Shown: piece after piece, positions 35,275-45,433 of the stretch
Layout: each line of letters opens with the position of its first letter
Position numbering within the stretch: position 1 is the stretch's first letter
NCBI RefSeq assembly: GCF_030269925.1
Contig: NC_085121.1
Span: 9,689,501-9,753,500 of the forward strand
Reading direction: 5' to 3'
Length of the DNA stretch: 64,000 bases
Source of the DNA: Bombyx mori
Lineage: Eukaryota; Arthropoda; Insecta; Lepidoptera; Bombycidae
The notes under the pieces: generated by a model
Told to the model about the DNA's origin: nothing
Database searches by the model: none
Seen by the model: only the letters and a program-made list of their open reading frames with translations
Position numbers and translations under genes: made by a program

Positions 35275-35833
35275 ACAGGTGGAAACGAAGGGATTTTGAA
35301 CCGCATTATCGCTTGCGATAAAAAATTGATTCTTTTGATAATCGTAAGGGGTGTTCATATTTTTGTCAGTTTTTTTTTATTGCTTGTAAACTATTTTCAG
35401 ATCCTAAGCAATGAACCAAACTAAAATTTAGCCCTAAAAAGACATGGTCATTACTTAGTGATCTAGTGCAGTAATAATTCACAGCTTCGTACTGAACGGC
35501 ACCAGCATTGTGTGATGTGTTCTGTGAAGAACTGGACACAATGATGGAGGAGCTCGTGAATATCCAGCCTTGGTTAATTGCTCGTCCCCGCTGCTCCTAA
35601 ACGACAACGCTCGACTTTATACCGCAGACCAGACGATCTCTAAGCTACAAGAGCTATGATTCGACGTTTTGTAATCGAACGTACTCACCATACCTGGTGC
35701 CGACAGACTTGTACTTTTTCCAAATTTGGGACAAGATCTCGACAGCGAAAAAATTAAATACCATCTATAGTAGAAATATTCTGGTTTAAAATGCAATTCA
35801 AATTGGACGCACTGTATAAAAATGTCAACTTAC

Positions 35834-35958
35834 TGACCATTTTAAAAAGAACCCAGCACACTGCAGTCACCAGTAGCGTTCCTGCTATCCCGAACAAATG
35901 ATCAGAACTAGGGAAAGCATCGTTGACAATATTGTTTTCATTATTTTTACTTTCGCAA
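35834..35958 (-). CDS. Candidate single exon encoding a transmembrane helix
   Basis: On the minus strand a strong acceptor (ttttctttttgcag) precedes 125 bases of open frame ending at a consensus donor (A|GTAAGT). The translation is CESKNNENNIVNDAF and then a hydrophobic stretch (LFGIAGTLLVTAVCWVLF) suited to one membrane span. No partner exon was identified nearby, so the gene is unknown; it could be a fortuitous frame. Confidence 0.35.
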
Positions 35959-36129
35959 CTGCAAAAAGAAAATAAGATATTAAATAACATTTTCGTTTGA
36001 GTACACTTAAAATTTGAAAGAAGACATTTTACGTCAAAACTTGATGACAGTACATTATGTTTTGGCCATTTAGTTGTAGGTGCCTACCCAATGTTTGGAA
36101 TCGACAGGTAAGTTAAAGAAATTGAAATT

Positions 36130-36368
36130 ATAGTGAGACTAGCCGCATTCGCTCGCTTCGCTGGGCATTTAAAATTAACATTATTACATACTTATTGTCA
36201 TTATTATTAGGGAGTTCAACACTAATATAAATATTAGCCTATCCATTAAGTACCTACATGTATTTTCTACATGAATACCAAGTTTCAAGTCAATCCGATG
36301 CATGGTTCAGTAGTTATAACGGAACATCCGTAAAAACCACTAGATTTATATATTAGTATAGATTAGAT
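36130..36368. repeat. Moth dispersed repeat ('...ttagtatagatt' type)
   Basis: It starts with 'gactagccgcattcgctcgc' and ends with 'tatattagtatagatt'. Similar repeats occur at 46920-47215 and 60108-60330, all with 'tcaatccgatg' or 'aatcggtccag' internal words. The class is not certain (Helitron- or SINE-related). Confidence 0.5.
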
Positions 36369-37156
36369 GCGGTCTTCAATATATTTTGTTACATATTTTT
36401 TATTGTCAACGAAGGTAGATGAGCTTGCGATCACGCGGGCCGTCGTTAGCGTGGCTCACGGGTATTTGCAATTAAGTGTTTTTAAAAAAAAATTACCCTA
36501 GCAAAATCGGACTGTCCCACAACTTCAAACATTTTTATTTTTGTTTTTTTACATATAAAAATGTTATATAGCACATGCACATGTTACATGTGCCGGATAA
36601 ACCATGTAGCAAGAGTAGCAATTGCTACGGGCCCCGCGCGAACGGGGGCCCCGCATATTTAAACCCACTCATCTCTACCCGAGCTTAATTTTTGACTGAC
36701 TTATTAAGAAAAAGTTGTTTGTGTAAACGTGTAGAATTTCAATCAGCCTGATAATCAGCTCTACAAAAAGTCTGACGTATGCAAGCACTCTTACCCGACA
36801 CAGTGTTTTTTTTTCACTTTATACTTAAGAACCCATAGTAGATCAAGGGCTCTTTGAAATAATTTGCTACGGGCCCCGCGCTTGCTTAATCCGGCACTAC
36901 ACATAATCATATGACATTTTACATGTAGATGTAAAATGTTATAGAAAGTTAAATGTTAAAGGCAGATATTTTAAAATTAAGTTAAATTGAAAAACACCAT
37001 AAAAGGAGAATAGATACATTTATATTTTAAAAAAAGCACCACAGGAGGTGAATGAAGGATCCAACTCCTCAATCTCAGAACCAAATTTTTCTATAGTCAT
37101 ACGACTATACGTCCTTGGTCGTATACGTATACCTTGAGTAACTTTGATAATTGGGT

Positions 37157-37800
37157 TTATAATGCTACAGCCGATTTTTTCGGTAACAAATAAACGCGAA
37201 TATCTCCTACCAAACTTTCGATGTCAGTATACTTAACTTTAAGGCGCAGTTTTGCACTAGGTGAGAGACGTGTTTTTAATACGAAATCTATTAATTTACT
37301 TTTACTGTCATCATTGATGAGCGAACTATAAAGAAGAATACCATCGATAAGTTGATTTGTCACCTGCTCCTGGCCATTCATTACCGGCAACAGGGAAATT
37401 GCAGTATTAATATCAAATGAGTCTGACATTTTTGTAGAATATTCTATCAAATCTTTGGAACTAGTTTGACTTCTACTATCTCTCAAAGAAAATAAACTCT
37501 TTATTTTCTTAAAATTATGCCGTACCTATCTCATCAATTCATGTTTGGAAAATGTCACAAGATTTTTTATCTAATTTCTGATCTTGAATTTCTTGGTTCA
37601 ATTGAGTCAAAATATACTCCAATTTTCTATATTATTTTTGAGCTTCCTCTAGTTTCTTAAAACCTAAATCCTCTGTACGCCTATTTGGACCAAGTTTTAC
37701 TATATATTCTCTTAAATATTCTAATTTAGCATGTAGGTACATCTCGCAATTGTTGTGACATAATTTCTTTAAATTGAATGTAAAGAAATTTCGCATGAAC
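37157..37800 (-). pseudogene. Degraded gag-like region of an LTR retrotransposon
   Basis: The longest piece (37157-37486) reads FDINTAISLLPVMNGQEQ, then DFVLKTRLSPSAKLRL and YTDIESLVGDIRVYLLPKK. This pattern of helices resembles N-terminal Gag of Ty3-type elements. Upstream on the minus strand (to about 37800) coding-like sequence continues with stops (LEYLREYIVKLGPNRRTEDLG). It is clearly broken. Confidence 0.55.
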
Positions 37801-37814
37801 TTAATAATTACATA

Positions 37815-38082
37815 AAAATTATAATTTGCGTAATTACTGGTGGTAGGACTTCTTGTGAGTCCGCACGGGTAGGTACCACCGCCCCGCCTATTTCTGCCGT
37901 GAAGCAGTAATGCGTTTCGGTTTGAAGGGTGGGGCAGCCGTTGTGACTATACTGAGAACTCAGAACTATATCTCAAGGTGTGTGGCGCATTTACGTTGTA
38001 GATGTCTATGGGCTCCAGTAACCACTTAACACCAGGTGGGCTGTGAGCTCGTCCACACATATAAGCAATAAAAAAAAAATAC
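37815..38082 (+). repeat. Bm1 SINE, 5'-truncated
   Basis: It runs from 'aattataatttgcgtaatta' through the standard Bm1 body to 'aataaaaaaaaata'. The tRNA-like head is absent. Confidence 0.9.
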
Positions 38083-38742
38083 AGAACATTAAAACAACGT
38101 AAAAAAAAATACATTATCAGAGCAAAAACTTACATTGCAGTAAGTACGTATTTACTGTCAACGTATAAGTAGGTCATGACGTCTTACGTAGCATGGGTGA
38201 ATGAACTCCTCAGCATTGGACTCGAACTGACTCCTAGCTGCTCCACCTCGGACCCGTACAATTTATCTCCCGGCGCCCTGCATATCCTCTCATTATAAGG
38301 CTTGAGCATTCTCCCGGGTCCCCACAGCAACACCCTTTTCTGTGTTCGTATATTGTTTTCATCGCTTTATCCAAATCAATCTTCTGTAATTTGAAAATCT
38401 TCTTTCCTCTTCTCGTCTTCACAAACTTCTATTATTCATAACTGTATTTGTTCATAATTTATTCAGATACTCTCGTAACTGTAAGTTGCAAAATTTTAAC
38501 TGCTGGCTAAGGGTCGCCATGTATTGGAGTGTTGTAGGTGAAATAAAAGAGAACTGTTCAAGTCGACAATTCATGTAATTCTGTCATAATTTAGTGTGTG
38601 CAGTTACAAATATAAGGTTAGGCGAGCTGCACACTACAGGGTCCTTCTCTCTGATCATTTTCTCCCTCCATGCAGCTATCTCCTCTCGTATGCGGTGATG
38701 TTCTTCGTTTTCGATATCTTTATTGTCCTTAGGCTATCCTAT

Positions 38743-40263
38743 GGCTTCCGAGAGGGCCGCTCAATGGTAGACGCGATCCTTCGCGTGCGGTCCCTCTCGG
38801 ATGAGGCCGTCTCCGGGGGTGGGGTGGCTTTGGCGGTGTCACTCGATATCGCCAATGCGTTCAACACCCTGCCCTGGTCCGTGATAGGGGGGGCGCTGGA
38901 ACGACACGGAGTGCCCCCCTACCTTCGCCGGCTGGTGGGTTCCTACTTGGAAGACAGATCGGTCACGTGTACCGGACACGGTGGGATCGTGCATCGGTTC
39001 CCGGTCGTGCGCGGTGTTCCACAGGGGTCGGTGCTCGGCCCTCTTTTGTGGAATATCGGGTATGACTGGGTGCTGAGGGGTGCCCTCCTCCCGGGCCTGA
39101 GTGTAATCTGTTACGCAGACGACACGTTGGTCGTGGCCCGGGGGGGGAGTTTTGCTGAGTCTGCCCGTCTTGCTACGGCTGGGGTGGCGCATGTCGTCGG
39201 CAAAATCAGGAGATTGGGCCTTGACGTGGCGCTCAGTAAATCCGAGGCCATGTGGTTCCACAGGCCCCGGAGAGTGCCACCTGTCGATGCCCATATCGTG
39301 GTTGGAGGCGTCCGTATCGGGGTCGGGGTGCAGTTGAAGTACCTCGGCCTCATTCTGGACAGTCGTTGGACCTTCCGTGCTCACTTTCAGAATCTGGTCC
39401 CTCGTTTGTTGGGGGTGGCCGGCGCGTTAAGCCGGCTCCTTCCCAATGTCGGGGGGCCTGACCAGGTGACGCGCCGTCTCTATACAGGGGTGGTGCGATC
39501 AATGGCCCTATACGGGGCGCCCGTGTGGGGCCAGTCCCTGGCCGTGGGGGTAGCGAAGCTGCTGCAACGGCCGCAACGCACCATCGCGGTCAGGGTCATC
39601 CGTGGTTATCGCACCATCTCTTTCGAGGCGGCGTGTGTACTGGCTGGGACGCCGCCTTGGGTCCTGGAGGCGGAGGCGCTCGCTGCTGACTATCAGTGGC
39701 GGGCTGACCTTCGTATCCGGGGCGTGGCACGTCCCAGCCCCAGTGTGGTCAGAGCGCGGAGGGCCCAATCTCGGCGGTCCGTGCTGGAGGCATGGTCCAG
39801 ACGGCTGGCCGATCCTTCGGCTGGTCGTAGGACCGTCGAGGCGATTCGCCCGGTTCTTGTGAATTGGGTGAATCGTGACAGAGGACGCCTCACTTTCCGG
39901 CTCACGCAGGTGCTCAATGGGCATGGTTGCTTCGGTGAGTTCCTGCACCGGATCGGAGCCGAGCCGACGGCAGAGTGCCACCATTGTGGTTGCGGCTTGG
40001 ACACGGCGGAGCACACGCTCGTCGCCTGCCCCGCATGGGAGGGGTGGCGCCGTGTCCTCGTCGCAAAAATAGGAAACGACTTGTCGTTGCCGAGTGTTGT
40101 GGCATCGATGCTCGGCGACGACGAGTCGTGGAAGGCGATGCTCGACTTCTGCGAGTGCACCATCTTGCAGAAGGAGGCGGCGGGGCGCGTGAGAGACACG
40201 CAAGCCCGCCGCCGTCGAGCGGGGGCCAGGGAGGCGGATCTCGCCCAAGCCCTGGCCCTCTAA
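38743..40263 (+). CDS. Reverse transcriptase (ORF2) of the R1-clade LINE, N-terminally truncated
   Basis: An open frame of 506 codons is intact from the truncation point to TAA at 40261-40263. It shows GFREGRSMVDA, motif A (VSLDIANAFN), motif B (GVPQGSVLGPLLW), motif C (CYADDTLVVA) and a C-terminal knuckle (CHHCGCGLDTAEHTLVAC). The endonuclease domain and ORF1 are absent. An upstream ATG at 38596 only reads through foreign sequence and is not the real start. The element cannot move on its own. Confidence 0.9.
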   Translation, partial: GFREGRSMVDAILRVRSLSDEAVSGGGVALAVSLDIANAFNTLPWSVIGGALERHGVPPYLRRLVGSYLEDRSVTCTGHGGIVHRFPVVRGVPQGSVLGPLLWNIGYDWVLRGALLPGLSVICYADDTLVVARGGSFAESARLATAGVAHVVGKIRRLGLDVALSKSEAMWFHRPRRVPPVDAHIVVGGVRIGVGVQLKYLGLILDSRWTFRAHFQNLVPRLLGVAGALSRLLPNVGGPDQVTRRLYTGVVRSMALYGAPVWGQSLAVGVAKLLQRPQRTIAVRVIRGYRTISFEAACVLAGTPPWVLEAEALAADYQWRADLRIRGVARPSPSVVRARRAQSRRSVLEAWSRRLADPSAGRRTVEAIRPVLVNWVNRDRGRLTFRLTQVLNGHGCFGEFLHRIGAEPTAECHHCGCGLDTAEHTLVACPAWEGWRRVLVAKIGNDLSLPSVVASMLGDDESWKAMLDFCECTILQKEAAGRVRDTQARRRRAGAREADLAQALAL

Positions 40264-40745
40264 GTGTTTCGGGTCCCCTTCATATGTCGGTCTGGGGACA
40301 GGCGAAGGGGGCCTAAGAAGACGACGTGCAAGCTGCTCTGCACGCGTTTTACGCAAGAGCATCCGGGTGATGGAAGGCCGGCTATCCTCGACCCACGCTG
40401 GTTCTGACCCAGCGGGGTATTCCGTAGGATAGACCATTCTAACCGGCGCCATCTAGGCGGGCTCCGGATAGCCTGCCGACCGAGAGGGCTGGTGGTCGTG
40501 GCGCCGACGACCGCCGGTCCGGCGTCCCGAGGGGGAGGGTGATGGGAGAGATGTGCTCCGCACTAAACGCTTCACTTTCCCCCCTTTGCCTTTGCATGGG
40601 TTCTGTCCCATGCGAGGTTCGGACGCGGGTTGTTGAGCGACAGGAGGTTTTAGTCAGTTCGACTCCGACATGCCCCGCCTTCCATCCCCAGGGGAGGGCG
40701 GAAGTCCGGCGATTTCCTCCTGACCAAAAAAAAAAAAAAAAAATT
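38743..40745 (+). mobile_element. 5'-truncated R1-clade LINE with 11-bp target duplication
   Basis: GGCTATCCTAT occurs at 38732-38742 and again at 40746-40756, directly flanking the element. It ends in an A run at about 40726-40743. It inserted into a minus-strand LINE. A close relative of its 3' part lies at 23055-23976. Confidence 0.92.
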
Positions 40746-41186
40746 GGCTATCCTATTCTATAATGTGTCAGCTAGTAGTTCTGCGGATTTGAGGGGGTCG
40801 AGGACGTCATTCCCTTTCTTGAGCATTACCTCATCTCTGCTTCTATTATTAGTACGTATAATGCGGTAGAATTTATCCCACATCGATTCTCTCTTCTGTC
40901 GTGATGTATATTCTTTCCAACTGGTAGTCCTCGTTGTGATTATTGTGTGTTTATATTCTTTTAACCTTTCTTGATAATCTTTTATCAGAAGCGGCCTTCT
41001 TCTAGGGTTTGCCTTCCTAATCTTGCTTCTGATTCTTTTAACCTCATTTTTAAGTTCGGTTAGTTCTTTGGTCCACCAGGATAGCCTACATTGATTTTTA
41101 CTATGGACGCGGGACGCATTGCGGTAGCTTGTGATTCCGCGATTCCTCTGATTGACCATAGTAGCATGATATTGACACGTCATTTC

Positions 41187-41382
41187 GGATCCTCCCGATC
41201 CACTATCCGCAGAATCTAGCACTGGATCGGAAACGCGACCCACTGCGAAGATCCAGCGAGAAACTGTGTCTGTGGGTTAATTTACTCATCGAGCCCTTCG
41301 TCGCAAGCGACGGGCTCGATGAGGACGGTGACCGGTGCTTGTGGTACCTAAAAGCACCGTCAATGGATCGGGAGGATCCGTA
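41187..41382 (-). repeat. Antisense jockey-type LINE 3' fragment
   Basis: The reverse complement matches 61935-62115, including 'ttttaggtac' and 'cgtcgcttgcgacgaagggc'. One stem arm of the 3' UTR hairpin has been altered here. Confidence 0.75.
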
Positions 41383-41398
41383 ATGAAGCAGATTGTTT

Positions 41399-41517
41399 AA
41401 CGGTAGGCAGCCCCTTGGCTCTCCCCCTGGCATTGCTGAAGTCCATGGGCGACGGTAACTACTCACCATCAGGTGGGCCGTATGCTCGTCTGCCTACAAG
41501 AGCAATAAAAAAAAAGA
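41399..41517 (+). repeat. Short SINE-like repeat, family Y
   Basis: About 110 bases beginning 'cggtaggcagccccttggct' and containing 'tccatgggcgacggtaacta', with an 'aataaaaaaaaa' tail. Related copies lie at 57450-57560 and, antisense, at 63548-63645. The tail suggests retrotransposition. Confidence 0.75.
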
Positions 41518-41872
41518 TCATGGCTTGATGCCGTAAACTGTGGAACGTTTTGTATTCAATACTATCTATTTTCATCAGCAATTGCTTTGTAAGTTTTGTT
41601 TTAAACTACCTATTGTTTATAGTTTTGTAGCTAAAAGGAATTCATTTGAAACAAAAATGAACGATGGTGGCACAATATAAACTGCATTCTTTTATTTCAC
41701 GTTATTGCAAAGCAGTAAATCTTTTTTAAAGTCTCGCGTAAATCGTAATGGCAATTAAGTTCTATGTAAAGATAGCAACTTTCTTTTTAAACAATTGAAT
41801 ATAAAATTCTTTATTTTTTTCAGTGTGAGCGCAAAAGAAGTGGAACATTTGAAATGTCAGAGCTATCAATAA

Positions 41873-42558
41873 AGCCTCGGATACACTAGGGGACAGATAT
41901 TGCAGCATGCCCCGAACATGTCACTCGTCAATAAAGAGCCTAGGGGACAAAATTGTCGCGAGACATGCTGTACAGCATACACGCTAGCCAGGCGTCATAT
42001 TATTTTGCAAACCACGTACTGGACTTAACATCGGCTCGTCCACTACCCGTAGTTTTCGATGATGTTATCTTCTTTTTCTCCCGGATAAATTGGGAGTGAA
42101 GTGTATGCATTTTATTTTCTATTTATTTTTTAGGTATATTTAGGGTCTTTTCTATGTCCTCCGTCATTTTTCTTTAATTTTTTTCGGTAATCACGATTTG
42201 AAGTATCCCACAGCAATCCATAACTATGGTAGAGTTCGATCAAATGTAGTCCTACCGTTTCGTTTTCCCACACTATCGACATGCTGAGAGACAGATTGCG
42301 CACGCGTCCACACTTAGCGACAACCTGCGCAATATTAAGTGTATTATCTATTATCTATGATCTGCGCGGCACTGACGCGCAACACGTGCGCCCGCTCTCA
42401 GTAAGGGAGCTGCCGACAGTGGCAAAATGTCCCGCGTCACGTAAATGCTCCTCAAAATGTTTAGGGACATGTGGCCTCGGTGCAACTTCGCGACTCACGT
42501 AGATATAGTGTTGCGCGTCATGTTGTGGGATAATTTGTCCCCTAGTGTATCCGAGGCT
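41873..42558. mobile_element. Harbinger-type MITE with TAA target duplication
   Basis: The first 23 bases, starting AGCCTCGGATACACTAGG, are repeated exactly in inverse at the other end. TAA flanks each side (41870-41872 and 42559-42561). It contains no transposase frame; a 73-codon frame inside is unremarkable. Confidence 0.88.
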
Positions 42559-42771
42559 TAAATTATATACCAAACCAAACACTGGAGCTTACTCTTTCTA
42601 AGAAACGTTAAGTTCCTTAGAGTGTTTAACTGAACATTTCCTTGAAGGGTTCCGTATTGATTATCTAGTACGTAATGCCTATTTTCACTATGAAACAGTC
42701 AAAGTGCCGGTTCGAAGGAGTAACAGAGCCTGTCTCTCAGGGTGGGTGGCCATATTCAAGTTGTAATTAAT

Positions 42772-44087
42772 ACCGCCCGATTAGCCTCCTCATGTCTCTA
42801 GGCAAACTGTATGAGCGTCTGCTCTACAAACGCCTCAGAGACTTCGTCTCATCCAAGGGCATTCTCATCGATGAACAATTCGGATTCCGTACAAATCACT
42901 CATGCGTTCAACAGGTGCACCGCCTCACGGAGCACATTCTTGTGGGGCTTAATCGACCAAAACCGTTAAACACGGGAGCTCTCTTCCTCGCCGTCGCAAA
43001 AGCGTTCGACAAAGTCTGGCACAATGGTTTGATTTTCAAACTATTCAACATGGGCGTGCCGGATAGTCTCGTGCTCATCATACGGGACTTCTTGTCGAAC
43101 CGCTCTTTTCGATATCGAGTCGAGGGAACCCGCTCCTCCCCACGACCTCTCGCGGCTGGAGTCCCGCAAGGCTCTGTCCTCTCACCCCTCCTATTTAGCT
43201 TATTCGTCAACGATATTCCCCGGTCGCCGCCGACCCATTTAGCTTTATTCGCCGACGACACAACTGTTTACTATTCTAGTAGAAATAAGTCCCTAATCGC
43301 GAAGAAGCTTCAGAGCGCAGCCCTAGCCCTAGGACAGTGGTTCCGAAAATGGCGCATAGACATCAACCCAGCGAAAAGTACTGCGGTGCTATTTCAGAGG
43401 GGAAGCTCCACATGGATTTCCTCCCGGATTAGGAGGAGGAATCTCACACCCCCGATTACTCTCTTTAGACAACCCATACCCTGGGCTAGGAAGGTCAAGT
43501 ACCTGGGCGTTACCCTGGATGCATCGATGACATTCCGCCCGCATATAAAATCAGTCCGTGACCGTGCCGCGTTTATTCTCGGTAGACTCTACCCCATGAT
43601 CTGTAAGCGGAGTAAAATGTCACTTCGGAACAAGGTGACACTTTACAAAACTTGCATAAGGCCCGTCATGACTTACGCGAGTGTGGTGTTCGCTCACGCG
43701 GCCCGCACACATATAGACACCCTCCAATCCCTACAATCCCGCTTTTGCAGGTTAGCTGTCGGGGCTCCGTGGTTCGTGAGGAACGTTGACCTACACGACG
43801 ACCTGGGCCTCGAATCAATTCGGAAATACATGAAGTCAGCGTCGGAACGATACTTCGATAAGACTATGCGTCATGATAATCGCCTTATCGTTGCCGCCGC
43901 TGACTACTCCCCGAATCCTGATCATGCAGGAGCCAGTCACCGTCGACGCCCTAGACACGTCCTTACGGATCCATCAGATCCAATAACCTTTGCATTAGAT
44001 GCCTTCAGCTCTAATACTAGGAGCAGGCTTAGGGACCCCGGTAACCGTACTCGTCGAACTCGACAAAGAGGTCGACGTGCAACCTAA
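42772..44087 (+). CDS. Jockey-type LINE reverse transcriptase, truncated, catalytic Asp lost
   Basis: The open frame starts in the YRPISLL motif and ends at TAA 44085-44087. Motif B (GVPQGSVLSPLLF) and motif C (LFADDTTVYY) are present. In motif A the sequence is LFLAVAKAFDKVWH, while the sister copy at 60.9 kb has LFFDIAKAFDKVWH. The metal-binding Asp is therefore Ala here, so the enzyme should be dead although the frame is open. The C-terminus is Arg-rich. Confidence 0.88.
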
Positions 44088-44322
44088 CCCATGCATCAGC
44101 CCGCTGAGTTTCTCGCCGGATCTTCTCAGCGGGTCGCGATTCCGATCCGTTAGTAGATTCATTCGCGAAACAATTGCTCTTGAGTTGTTAGGTCTCCTTC
44201 GGAGGCGCTCGGGCAGTTGTTAGCAAATCCGGCCCCTCTTGGCTGAGCCTTTGCTCGCCCACCTGTCCTGGTGAAACTGGAAAGGCCTTCGGGCCACCAG
44301 TAAACTTTCAATCATAAAAAAA
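42772..44322 (+). mobile_element. 5'-truncated jockey-type LINE with target duplication
   Basis: GTTGTAATTAAT lies at 42760-42771 and again after the A run at 44325-44336. The element retains the reverse transcriptase, C-terminal region and 3' UTR (stem-loop at 44100-44133). The target lies in a degraded Bm1-like stretch (about 42700-42760). Confidence 0.9.
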
Positions 44323-44644
44323 AAGTTGTAATTAATCTATACACAGGAATAAAAAATACAGATAACAGTATGATCTCCTTATAGGACAGCTTAAGGTCGA
44401 CCAGCGACCTACTACAGGTCGCGGGAATCCACTGGATGCCAGTTGGACAGGACCGGGTATTTTGGCAAGCCTTGGCCTAGGTCCATCAGTGAAAAAATAA
44501 GACACTTTCATGAAATTCATATTCGCTTCCTAAATCGGCACAGTACTTATCTTATGAAACGTAAACTACTGTAGTAGATCATTCCAAACACGCTACATGG
44601 TCATAATATTAGAAAAGAAAAACTTACCTTTACAGAAAAACTTT

Positions 44645-45083
44645 AAAGTCGTGGCCTAGAGGATGAGACGTCCGGTGCATTCGTATCTTGCGATGTACCG
44701 GTGTTCGAATCCAGCAGGCGGGTACCAATTTTTCTAATGAAATACGTACTTAACAAATGTTCACGATTGACTTCCACGGTGAAGGAATAACATCGTGTAA
44801 TAAAAATCAAACCCACAAAATTATAATTTGCGTAATTACTGGTGATAGGACCTCTTGTGAGTCCTCAAGGGTAGGTACTATCACCCTGCCTATTTCTGCC
44901 GTGAAGCAGTAATGCGTTTCGGTTTGAAGGGTGGGGCAGCCGTCGTAACTATACTCAGACCTTAGAACTTATATCTCAGGGTGGGTGGCGCATTTACGTT
45001 GTAGATATCTATGAGCTCCAGTAACCACTTAAAACCAGATGGGTTGTGAGCTCGTCCACCCTTCTAAGCAATAAAAAAAAAAC
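44645..45083 (+). repeat. Full-length Bm1 SINE
   Basis: It has a tRNA-like head with A-box (gtggcctagagg) and B-box (ggtgttcgaatcc), the middle segment, the standard body and an A-rich tail. Likely target duplication AAAAACTT occurs at 44636-44643 and at the tail end. It is not a functional tRNA gene. Confidence 0.92.
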
Positions 45084-45433
45084 TTAGAATAGTTTTATTT
45101 TTTTCATGAATAGTCTCATCCCTTTAGAAAATTGTGAGCCCATCTGTATTTTATACATTTCTTAACAGAAATACACCACGAGAACTATAAAAATATTTTT
45201 TGTTTAAGTGAACCCCAAACAGAACCCAAACAATTGTGAAACATGATAGTATTTTCAACGTTTGCACTTTGCATGCCCGTGAAGTTTAGTCGAGCGCTGC
45301 CTAGCTATTGGTCAAATTTTATTTGTCAGAGTTTGTGCATGTGTTTGTCATCTTCATCTATCATTTTGAGGATAACAGTCATAGAAAGTAGAAGCATTCC
45401 GACATAGTTAAAATCACATTCATTTGATTGAAT

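Larger units (their letters stand above)
38590..41176 (-). pseudogene. Minus-strand LINE ORF2 fragment interrupted by another LINE
   Basis: Minus-strand coding sequence at 40757-41176 gives WWTKELTELKNEVKRIRSKI and YTSRQKRESMWDKFYRIIR, the linker between endonuclease and reverse transcriptase in R1-like LINEs. It breaks off at 40756 and resumes at 38731 with PKDNKDIENEEHHRIREEIA, running to about 38600. The two parts join cleanly across the inserted plus-strand element and its 11-bp duplication. An in-frame stop (tag) near the junction shows that it was already defective. Confidence 0.75.

Noticed and set aside
38234..38422. 62-codon Cys-rich minus-strand frame
   Set aside because: Looks coding-like in places (GCCCGDPGECSS) but has no convincing splice borders and lies between mobile elements; left unassigned.
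39508..40452. 314-codon minus-strand frame opposite the R1-clade reverse transcriptase
   Set aside because: It is long only because the sense strand is GC-rich; no homology-like motif is visible.
44645..44760. tRNA gene candidates at Bm1 heads (44645, 53783, 57748)
   Set aside because: A- and B-boxes are present, but the sequence is a SINE head with no complete cloverleaf or proper acceptor end.
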